DNA from: Actinomycetes bacterium
Lineage (GTDB): Bacteria > Actinomycetota > Coriobacteriia > Coriobacteriales > Atopobiaceae
NCBI GenBank assembly: GCA_029546925.1
Contig: JAKPQM010000033.1
Location: 1-62,045 of the forward strand
Length of the DNA: 62,045 bases
Direction of reading: 5' to 3'
Positions 25,746 to 32,601 of this stretch are shown one piece after another (the stretch's first letter is position 1; each line of letters begins with the position of its first letter). Under the pieces are notes generated by a model that did no database searches, was not told the origin of the DNA, and saw nothing but the letters and a program-made list of their open reading frames with translations. Made by a program: the position numbers and the translations under genes.

Positions 25746-26603
25746 ATGCCTCAGAACAATAGCACGGTCGCCGAAAACATCCAATCCAATTTTGAGAGCC
25801 TCTTCTTTGCCGAGCAGAAAGTCGCTCGCTACGTGCTTGACCACATCCAGGAAGTTTCGCAGCTGAATGTCTCCGAGCTTGCCAGTCGTAGCAAAACAAG
25901 TGATGCAACTGTCGTGCGGACTGCAAAGCATCTGGGCTATGCGGGCTACTACGAGATGAGGCTCCTCGTTTCACGAGATATCGGAAAAATCGAGTCGCAG
26001 ATACAGCCTGAGAAGCTCTCGTCATCGCAAAAGCTCTTCTCAGCAGAGGCGGATCGTATCGCCTCGCTTTCGGATGGTATCGATTTTGAGAGTCTTCTGA
26101 CCGCCGGTAGGATTATTCTTGCTGGTAGGGCCATCCATGTCGTTGCGGTCGGAAATACGATTCCGGTGGCGTTGGATCTCGGTTTTCGCTTGGAAAGGGC
26201 CGGCATTGTCTGCACCTATTCCATGCTCGCCGAGCATTACTATAACCACATCAACTTGGGCAACTCCGACGATGTCGTCCTTGCCATCTCTCGTTCGGGT
26301 GCGTCCCGTCAAGTGATTCGCGCGGTCGAACTTGCGCACAAGAAGGGCATGAGGACAGTTATCGTCACCGGTGAGAAGAACCACACCCTGATCGGCGGTG
26401 CTGATTGCGTCCTTCAGGTCAAGGAGACTGCACCGCAATTGGCGAATATCGGCAACGCCCACTCACACCTTATCGAATTCGCTGTCAATGATGCGCTTCT
26501 CTACATCGTCAGAACCATCAAGGGTCTGTTGGATGAGGAGAGGGGGGAAGAGCCGGACGATACCGATCAGATAGGGATCTTGCTCAGCGAATTTAAGCTC
26601 TAG
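25746..26603 (+). CDS. RpiR-family transcriptional regulator
   Basis: 285-residue sugar-phosphate-responsive regulator: an N-terminal HTH_6 domain (VARYVLDHIQEVSQLNVSEL, then TVVRTAKHLGYAGYYEMRL) and a C-terminal SIS domain (AGRAIHVVAVGNTIPVALDL, LAISRSGASRQVIRAVELA). It heads the PTS/aldolase/kinase operon in the same direction and probably senses a phosphorylated intermediate of that pathway. GAGCAACAA precedes the ATG. GC content is clearly below that of the flanking core genes, as for the whole operon. Confidence 0.92.
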   Translation: MPQNNSTVAENIQSNFESLFFAEQKVARYVLDHIQEVSQLNVSELASRSKTSDATVVRTAKHLGYAGYYEMRLLVSRDIGKIESQIQPEKLSSSQKLFSAEADRIASLSDGIDFESLLTAGRIILAGRAIHVVAVGNTIPVALDLGFRLERAGIVCTYSMLAEHYYNHINLGNSDDVVLAISRSGASRQVIRAVELAHKKGMRTVIVTGEKNHTLIGGADCVLQVKETAPQLANIGNAHSHLIEFAVNDALLYIVRTIKGLLDEERGEEPDDTDQIGILLSEFKL

Positions 26604-26635
26604 GAGTGGGAAGAGGGGAGGGGGAAGAATTCGCC

Positions 26636-27136
26636 ATGATTGTCACATTCAGGATAGACGAGCGTCTGATCCATGGCCAAGTGATTGCGACGTGGCTCAA
26701 ATCGCTCGGCGTCACACACCTCATCGTTGCTAACGATGATGCTGCAAGTAATTCGATGAAACAGACCGCATTGAAGTTGGCGATTCCAAGGGGGGTGAAA
26801 TGTCTCATCAAGGGGATTGACGATTCGACGAGAATTGTCAATGATCCGCGCTGTAACGAAATGCGCGTCATGCTTATCGCAGGGACACCTGAAGATGCCG
26901 TGAAGCTCGTCGGGCAAGTTCCGGGGATCAAGGAAATCAACCTTGCGAACTATGGATCGATTACGAAGCCAGACATCAAGGGTAAGCTGACAATTTCTGG
27001 CATGGTGTACCTCGATAACAGCGACATCCGGCAAGTCAACAAGCTTATTGACACTGGACTTCCGGTATTCACGCAGAAGACACCGACGGATCCCAAGAAG
27101 TTGCTGTCGAAGATGAACGAAAGGGAGGGCGAATGA
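26636..27136 (+). CDS. PTS mannose/fructose/sorbose-family IIB component
   Basis: 166-residue cytoplasmic phosphotransfer domain. The N-terminus MIVTFRIDERLIHGQV carries the phospho-accepting histidine (His13), and TWLKSLGVTHLIVANDD follows as in other Man-family IIB proteins. The ATG at 26636 matches this family's N-terminus exactly; the upstream in-frame codon is not needed. It passes phosphate from IIA to the incoming sugar with IIC and IID. Confidence 0.94.
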   Translation: MIVTFRIDERLIHGQVIATWLKSLGVTHLIVANDDAASNSMKQTALKLAIPRGVKCLIKGIDDSTRIVNDPRCNEMRVMLIAGTPEDAVKLVGQVPGIKEINLANYGSITKPDIKGKLTISGMVYLDNSDIRQVNKLIDTGLPVFTQKTPTDPKKLLSKMNEREGE

Positions 27137-27137
27137 T

Positions 27138-27935
27138 ATGGGACAAGCATTTGTTGTTGCGTTAGCCTACTGGATATTGATCTTGATATATAGATTTGGC
27201 GCAAACAGCATGGCTGACCAGCCGATCGTTGTGGGGCCATTCGTTGGCCTGCTACTTGGTGACGTTGTTACCGGTACCCTCATCGGTGCTGAGCTCCAAG
27301 TCATCTACCTAGGCGTTGTTAATGTTGGTGGTGCTCAGTCAACAGACACCCTTTATGCGACATGTATGGCCGTTGCGCTTACGCTCATGACAGGCATTCC
27401 GCAAGAGGCTGCAATCACGCTCTCGATTGCCCTTGGGTATATCGGTCTCCTGATGCTTCAGGTTACTCGCATTTTCTTCGCGTTGATGGTTCCCGTGCTC
27501 GATCGCATCGCCGAAGAAGGCAATCGGACAAAGTACGACATTGCTTTCAACGCACACATTATCATTGGCTACGGCTTTGGTGCAGTTACCATGTTCATTG
27601 CCCTGGCGGCTGGTGCTGATGCCACGCAGGCCTTCATTGACGCTCTACCGCCCTTTATCATGGGCGGTCTCCAGACAGCGGCTGGCCTCCTGCCGGCGAT
27701 TGGACTCGGCGTCTTGCTCAACATGATGTGGGACAACAAGAAAATCATCTACTTCCTACTCGGTTTTGCGCTCGTCTCCTATCTGGCCATCCCGACCCTT
27801 GGAATGGCGATCATCGGTGTGTTCCTGATGCTCGTGAATCTCTATAGGGATCAAGATCTGCACGATCTTGAAAAAAAGCTCGAAAAAGCAAAGGGTTTCG
27901 CGCTGAGTGACGAGGAGGTTTTTTTCAATGAATGA
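27138..27935 (+). CDS. PTS mannose/sorbose-family IIC component
   Basis: 265-residue membrane permease subunit of the Man-type PTS. It has the PIVVGPFVGLLLGDVVTGTLIGAELQVIYLG N-terminal region (split here for reading: PIVVGPFVGLLLGD, then GAELQVIYLGVVNVGG) and several further helices, ending in a charged cytoplasmic tail. It begins one base after the IIB stop and overlaps IID, so expression is coupled. Confidence 0.93.
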   Translation: MGQAFVVALAYWILILIYRFGANSMADQPIVVGPFVGLLLGDVVTGTLIGAELQVIYLGVVNVGGAQSTDTLYATCMAVALTLMTGIPQEAAITLSIALGYIGLLMLQVTRIFFALMVPVLDRIAEEGNRTKYDIAFNAHIIIGYGFGAVTMFIALAAGADATQAFIDALPPFIMGGLQTAAGLLPAIGLGVLLNMMWDNKKIIYFLLGFALVSYLAIPTLGMAIIGVFLMLVNLYRDQDLHDLEKKLEKAKGFALSDEEVFFNE

Positions 27936-28740
27936 TGAAACTAAGAAAAGGGTCTTCAAAAAGATCTTTGTGAAGAGTTGGGCTGTCGGCGCTGCATACA
28001 ACAATGTTCGTGGCCAAGGCCACGGGTGTGTCTACAGCCTATACCCGCTTTTCGATGCGCTATATCCGAAACCAGAAGACTTGGACAAGAAGGTCGAGGC
28101 AATCAAGCGTCATAAGGTCTTCTATAACATTACCCCTCAGGTGAATACTGTGGGTCTCGGTCTTTTTTCAGCGCTTGAGGAGCAGATTGCCGAAGATGAT
28201 ACCTTTGATAAGAGTTCTGTAAACGCTATCAAGGCCTCTATTATGGGACCAGCATCGGGAATCGGCGACGCTCTCTTCCAGGTCACAATCAAGCTCGTCG
28301 CGGCCTCCATTGGTCTCGGACTTGCATATAGCGGCTCGCCTATTGGTGGCCTGCTATTCTTCGTTATCTTCAACACCTGCAGCTTCGTTGCCCGTAGATA
28401 TCTGCTTGACCTTTCCTACAATTCGGGTGAGAGACTTGTGGAGGCTGCGCAGGAAAGCGGCCTTCTCAAGATGCTGACCGAGGCTGCTTCGGTGATAGGT
28501 ATGCTCATGATCGGCTCCATGGTTGCCACCACGGTGAAGTTTACCTTTGGTTTTAGTTGGGACGTTGCTGGTGGGACGGTCACGCTGCAGAGCTTCTTTG
28601 ATGCTCTTATGCCGAATTTCCTACCGCTCATTATCACGCTTCTAGTTGCTTATGCGCTACGCAAGAAGGCAAATGCAAACATACTGATGGTTGCGATCAT
28701 CATTATCTCGATTCTGGGCAAGTGGATTGGACTGTTCTGA
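27928..28740 (+). CDS. PTS mannose/sorbose-family IID component
   Basis: 270-residue membrane subunit found only in Man-type PTS systems. It has SWAVGAAYNNVRGQGHGCVYSL, HKVFYNITPQVNTVGLGLFSALEEQ and IMGPASGIGDALFQ, the last a family hallmark, followed by C-terminal helices. The ATG at 27928 is preceded by GAGGAGG and overlaps the IIC stop; it forms the sugar channel with IIC. Confidence 0.93.
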   Translation: MNDETKKRVFKKIFVKSWAVGAAYNNVRGQGHGCVYSLYPLFDALYPKPEDLDKKVEAIKRHKVFYNITPQVNTVGLGLFSALEEQIAEDDTFDKSSVNAIKASIMGPASGIGDALFQVTIKLVAASIGLGLAYSGSPIGGLLFFVIFNTCSFVARRYLLDLSYNSGERLVEAAQESGLLKMLTEAASVIGMLMIGSMVATTVKFTFGFSWDVAGGTVTLQSFFDALMPNFLPLIITLLVAYALRKKANANILMVAIIIISILGKWIGLF

Positions 28741-28768
28741 TGCGTGGAGAGGGAAGAGGTATCAAAAC

Positions 28769-29611
28769 ATGCTTGTGACAATGGCAGAGGTTCTGGAGAG
28801 AGCTTACGAGGGTAATTATGGGGTTACCGCCCCCAATATCCAGAATGAGAACATGGCACGTAGCGTCATCAATGTGGCAGAGGAGCTCAACGCGCCGATG
28901 ATCGTCGATATCAACGCCTGGGTCCATCCAGATATTCCATGGCTGGTTGGCTTTGTTCGCGATCTTGCCTATAGAGCTTCAGTTCCCGTCGCAATCAATC
29001 TCGACCATGGCAAGACATATGAGCAGGTCATGTTGGGAATTCGTTCGGGCTTTACCTCCGTCATGGTTGATCGTTCTGATATGGCCTATGAAGACAATGT
29101 TCGAGAGACGAAGGAAGTCGTGAAGATGTGCACTCCTCTCGGCATCAGCGTTGAAGCCGAGCTCGGACACGTTGGTCAGGGCGACAACTACGATGTCGAC
29201 GGCATATCAGACTTGACTGTTCCCGCAGAAGCAAGGAGATTCATCGACGAAACGGGGGTTGACTGCCTAGCGGTTGCCGTAGGTACTGCCCACGGCAGAT
29301 ATAAAGGTACACCGCATATTGATTTCGATCGCCTCTCTGCGATCCGCAAGGCCGTGGGCCTCGTGCCCCTAGTCCTGCATGGCGGCAGCGGTACTGGTGA
29401 TGAGAATCTCCGGAAAGCCGTCCATAGCGGCATCCAGAAGGTGAACCTTGCTACTGAGCTCGTGACTGCCGGCAAAGAGTCCATGGAGAACTATCTTGAA
29501 AACAATCCGAAGTGGGACAAGTGGAGGCTCATGCCCGCATTCGATGAGGGTTATTCCGATCGTCTTGCCCATTACGTCAGGCTCTTCGGACAGGATGGAG
29601 AAGCATGGTAG
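28769..29611 (+). CDS. Class II ketose-bisphosphate aldolase, GatY/KbaY-like
   Basis: 280-residue zinc aldolase. Metal and substrate residues are in place: VAINLDHGKTYEQV, VEAELGHVGQGDNY, VAVGTAHGRYKG, VLHGGSGT, and KVNLATELV where glycolytic enzymes have NINTD. The NxATE variant and overall pattern are those of tagatose-bisphosphate and related ketose-bisphosphate aldolases. It would cleave a PTS-derived ketose phosphate to DHAP and an aldehyde. The ATG at 28769 is family-consistent. It overlaps the IIA gene by 7 bp. The natural ketose is not deducible. Confidence 0.9.
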   Translation: MLVTMAEVLERAYEGNYGVTAPNIQNENMARSVINVAEELNAPMIVDINAWVHPDIPWLVGFVRDLAYRASVPVAINLDHGKTYEQVMLGIRSGFTSVMVDRSDMAYEDNVRETKEVVKMCTPLGISVEAELGHVGQGDNYDVDGISDLTVPAEARRFIDETGVDCLAVAVGTAHGRYKGTPHIDFDRLSAIRKAVGLVPLVLHGGSGTGDENLRKAVHSGIQKVNLATELVTAGKESMENYLENNPKWDKWRLMPAFDEGYSDRLAHYVRLFGQDGEAW

Positions 29612-30066
29612 GGTTCCTCATCGCGGCACATGGTCAGTTTTCTAAGGGGCTGAAGAGCAGCATCCAAGTAATCATGGGAACGGAGATAGCCGAAAAGATC
29701 CGAACTCTCACAGCTTTTTTGGATAATGACATGTCAAACGCAAAGGCGATGGTCGAAGCAGCATGCGAAGCAGTCAATGCTGATGACGAGCTAATCGTGT
29801 TTACGGACATCATGCATGGTAGCGTTAACCAGTTCTTTATTCCTTTTGCAAAGGACAATATTTATGTGATATCCGGTGTAAACCTCCCTCTTGTCTGTGA
29901 AGTGATCGCCCAGTATGCATTCAGTCCGGCCGAGGCGAAAGTCGACCCAGACCAGCTGCGCGAAATCGTGGAGCAGGCTAAAGAGGCAATCGTGTATGTG
30001 AACGATGCAATGAAGATGGAAAAGGGCGCTGCCATCGGTAGCAACGAAGAAGAATTCTTCAATTAG
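29605..30066 (+). CDS. PTS mannose-family IIA component
   Basis: 153-residue phosphocarrier domain receiving phosphate from HPr. The active-site histidine is in FLIAAHGQFSKGL (His9), and VFTDIMHGSVNQFF corresponds to the conserved second motif. The gene starts inside the aldolase gene's last codons. Together with IIB, IIC and IID it completes a functional PTS. The last 20 residues are acidic and unlike the usual IIA end. Confidence 0.92.
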   Translation: MVGFLIAAHGQFSKGLKSSIQVIMGTEIAEKIRTLTAFLDNDMSNAKAMVEAACEAVNADDELIVFTDIMHGSVNQFFIPFAKDNIYVISGVNLPLVCEVIAQYAFSPAEAKVDPDQLREIVEQAKEAIVYVNDAMKMEKGAAIGSNEEEFFN

Positions 30067-30076
30067 GAGGACAAAG

Positions 30077-30544
30077 ATGGTCCGATTTATAGACGCTTGC
30101 GGCACTATAGGGAAGACGATGGCGGTCAGACTTCTGCCCGGTTCCGATTTGATTGAGGGGATCGAGGCAGCATGTGAGAAAAATAGCGTCAAGTACGCAT
30201 ACGTGTCATGTTTCGGGAGCTTTCAGCACTCTGGATACATGTATCTTGTACCGCAGCCGGATGCAAAAGTTGGGGCTGGATATGGCAATGTTATCACCCA
30301 AGAAGGGCCAATTGAGTTCCTAAATGGAGTTGGTGTCGTATGCCAGAACGATGGTGGTTACGATACACATTTCCATGCGACTATGTGCGGGAAGGACGGG
30401 TCTGTTTTCGGCGGGCATATCGTCAGAGGCCAGACAGCTGCCCTTACGACAGTCGACATGGTGATTTTCGAAATCAAAGGTGTCGAGATGCTCCGCTCTT
30501 TCGATGAGGAGACGGGACTTACCCAATTTCTACCGCAGAAATAA
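30077..30544 (+). CDS. PPC/DUF296-domain protein
   Basis: 155-residue single-domain PPC (plants and prokaryotes conserved, DUF296) protein. It shows the family pattern: MAVRLLPGSDLIEGIEAACE, VSCFGSFQHSGYM, YDTHFHATMCGKDGSVFGGH and a C-terminal VDMVIFEIKG. Bacterial members form trimers with a histidine-lined pocket; no enzymatic role is established. It is embedded between the PTS IIA and the sugar-acid kinase with a strong AGGAGG site, which suggests a metabolic rather than DNA-binding role in this operon. Confidence 0.85.
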   Translation: MVRFIDACGTIGKTMAVRLLPGSDLIEGIEAACEKNSVKYAYVSCFGSFQHSGYMYLVPQPDAKVGAGYGNVITQEGPIEFLNGVGVVCQNDGGYDTHFHATMCGKDGSVFGGHIVRGQTAALTTVDMVIFEIKGVEMLRSFDEETGLTQFLPQK

Positions 30545-30608
30545 TATCCGATTTCAATCGTCTAGGGTCGCCTTCGGGCGGCCCCTCCTCTCTGGGAGGG
30601 TGCGGACA

Positions 30609-31838
30609 GTGGGCTACAAGATTGGCGTAATAGCTGATGATTTTACAGGTGCGAGTGATGCGGCTTCGTTTCTCGTAAAAAGAGGCTATCCGACTGCTCT
30701 TTTCACTGGACCTAAAGAGAGCCTTCTGCTTGAGTGCGACTGTCTTGTAGTGGCACTCAAAATTAGAAGCGTCGAGCCGCAGCAGGCGCTTGCTCAAGTG
30801 GCCGCAGTACTTGACTTCTTCGAGAAGGCTGGAGTTGAGAAAATATACTACAAGTACTGCTCGACCTTCGACTCCACGCCCCGAGGAAACATTGGCGTTG
30901 TATCGGACTATCTTCTGGAGTATGCCGACCAGCAATACACGCTTCTCTGTCCCTCGCTTCCCATTAATGGTAGGACGGTGAGAGACGGGGTCCTTTACGT
31001 CAACGGCGTGGCTCTTTCTGAGTCTCCGATGAAGAGCCATCCGCTCAATCCAATGTGGGACTCCTCCATTGCCAGTCTCATGGTTAGCCAAAGCAAGTAT
31101 CCATGCCATACCTTGGCCATTCAAGAGCTTGAAGATGGCGTGTATCAAGATCGTATCGCCTTATGGGCTCGGAAAAGTCCCCACTTCTATCTCATTCCCG
31201 ATTACGTTACTGATGAGGATGGAGAAGTAATTGGAAAGCACTTTAGCGATCTTGTCGTCAATACCGGTGGCTCTGGCTTACTTGAGCATCTGCTGCCTAA
31301 GAGAAGCTGCGTACCGAGTAAGCGGGGTAATAGAGGCATAGAGCCAGCAATCTTACTCTGTGGTAGCTGTTCAGTTATGACCGGTAAGCAGATACGGGCA
31401 TTTGTGCGCAATGGCGGTAATGTGATTTCGGTTAACTCTGCAAATCTCATCAATGGCGAGGTTACGTCAGGAACGGTGTTCGCGGAGATACAGAAAAATC
31501 AGCCCATGCCAACCTTAGTATTCAGCGATGCCGTCTTCGATGATATGGAGGAGCGCGCGCAGCGGATGACATTCTACCAAGAAGCATCAGCGATGGAGAG
31601 TTTCTTGGCAGAGCTCGGTATGCTTGCGAAGCAGAACGCCTATCAAAGGATCGTGATTGCAGGTGGGGAGACCTCGGGTGCTGTGGCAATCTCCTTGGGC
31701 TACCAAGCTTTCTATCTCGGTAGGATAGTAGCGCCCGGTGTGCCTGAATTGATTCCGGTGGATGATCCCAGCATCACCTTGGTAATGAAATCAGGGAATT
31801 TTGGCGGGGAAGATTTTTTTGAGGAGGCATTGCGGTGA
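30609..31838 (+). CDS. Four-carbon acid-sugar kinase family protein (DUF1537)
   Basis: 409-residue kinase of the OtnK/DtnK family, which phosphorylates tetronates, 3-oxo-tetronates or related sugar acids. The N-domain starts YKIGVIADDFTGASDAASF with the substrate-binding DDFTGA; the C-domain has VIAGGETSGAVAISLG and MKSGNFGGEDFF, which bind nucleotide. GTG at 30609 is chosen because GGGAGGG lies upstream and the sequence then begins at the conserved IADD strand. It overlaps the next gene by 4 bp. Confidence 0.9.
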   Translation: MGYKIGVIADDFTGASDAASFLVKRGYPTALFTGPKESLLLECDCLVVALKIRSVEPQQALAQVAAVLDFFEKAGVEKIYYKYCSTFDSTPRGNIGVVSDYLLEYADQQYTLLCPSLPINGRTVRDGVLYVNGVALSESPMKSHPLNPMWDSSIASLMVSQSKYPCHTLAIQELEDGVYQDRIALWARKSPHFYLIPDYVTDEDGEVIGKHFSDLVVNTGGSGLLEHLLPKRSCVPSKRGNRGIEPAILLCGSCSVMTGKQIRAFVRNGGNVISVNSANLINGEVTSGTVFAEIQKNQPMPTLVFSDAVFDDMEERAQRMTFYQEASAMESFLAELGMLAKQNAYQRIVIAGGETSGAVAISLGYQAFYLGRIVAPGVPELIPVDDPSITLVMKSGNFGGEDFFEEALR

Positions 31839-32446
31839 TTGAAAAGAGGTCGGCGATACAAGATGCGATGAAATACGCAAAGCTTCTCTTCATGCGCGGA
31901 ATGGTTACCGGATCGACTGGCAATATCAGCTTTCGTGTAGGCGATGCCATGCTCATCTCGGGAAGTGGCAGCTGTTTCGGGATGCTGGCAGAAGATAGCT
32001 TCGCATGTGTAACATCGGCAGGCGGCATCCTCGAGGGGCACCCGAGTAAAGAGTGGCCCCTTCATCTGGCTGTTTACAAGAGCAACTCTGAATACGGCGC
32101 AGTCATCCATGCCCACAGTCACTACAGCGTCTTATTTTCCTGTCTTCGAGGCATTAATGACAATGTCAAAAAATTGTTTGCGTATACGCCTTATCTTGCT
32201 ATGAGGACTGGTGGACGGGTGGTATGCGTTCCTTATCATCGGCCAGGTTCCGAAGAGCTGTTCAGGGCGTTTGATGCGCGGGTAAAAGGGAATTGTCGTG
32301 TGTACGTGCTGCAAAATCATGGAGTCATCGCTGCTGGCAAAGACGTCGCCGATGCGTTTATGGTGCTTGAGGAATTCGAAGCGACCGCACGTATCATGAA
32401 AGATATCTGTGGTTACGTGGAAAACGACTACGTATGCATTGGCTGA
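31835..32446 (+). CDS. Class II aldolase/adducin-family protein (OtnC/FucA-like)
   Basis: 203-residue zinc lyase or decarboxylase. Visible are GSTGNISFRVGD, the general-base glutamate in SKEWPLH, the paired zinc histidines of VIHAHSHYS and the third in LQNHGVIAAGKD. With a DUF1537 kinase the closest known pairing is OtnK/OtnC, where 3-oxo-tetronate 4-phosphate is decarboxylated to DHAP. GTG start at 31835 overlaps the kinase stop. Last gene of the operon. Confidence 0.88.
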   Translation: MIEKRSAIQDAMKYAKLLFMRGMVTGSTGNISFRVGDAMLISGSGSCFGMLAEDSFACVTSAGGILEGHPSKEWPLHLAVYKSNSEYGAVIHAHSHYSVLFSCLRGINDNVKKLFAYTPYLAMRTGGRVVCVPYHRPGSEELFRAFDARVKGNCRVYVLQNHGVIAAGKDVADAFMVLEEFEATARIMKDICGYVENDYVCIG

Positions 32447-32553
32447 GCTTTTTGCGGGTTGCTGTGATTCGCGGGTTTACGATTGCTGTTGCGGTAAGCG
32501 CTCCCATCACAAAGATGAGGGTTGGGAATCAACTCTGACAAAACATATAACAC

Positions 32554-32589
32554 CCGTGCCATCCCGCTGTGGAAGGCGGGACGGCACGG
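32554..32589. terminator. Strong hairpin between convergent operons
   Basis: A stem CCGTGCC-A-TCCCGC pairs with GCGGGA-C-GGCACGG with one internal mismatch and an 8-nt loop. On the minus strand it is followed by TGTTATATGTTTTGT, a U-rich tail, so it best serves the FtsX-type permease gene. The stretch 32447-32601 holds nothing else recognisable. Confidence 0.75.
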
Positions 32590-32601
32590 AAGGACATGCG
32601 C

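Noticed and set aside
28769-29611. Second glycolytic fructose-bisphosphate aldolase
   Set aside because: It carries the NLATE variant and sits in a PTS/kinase operon, while the housekeeping enzyme with NVNTD is at 9249-10121.
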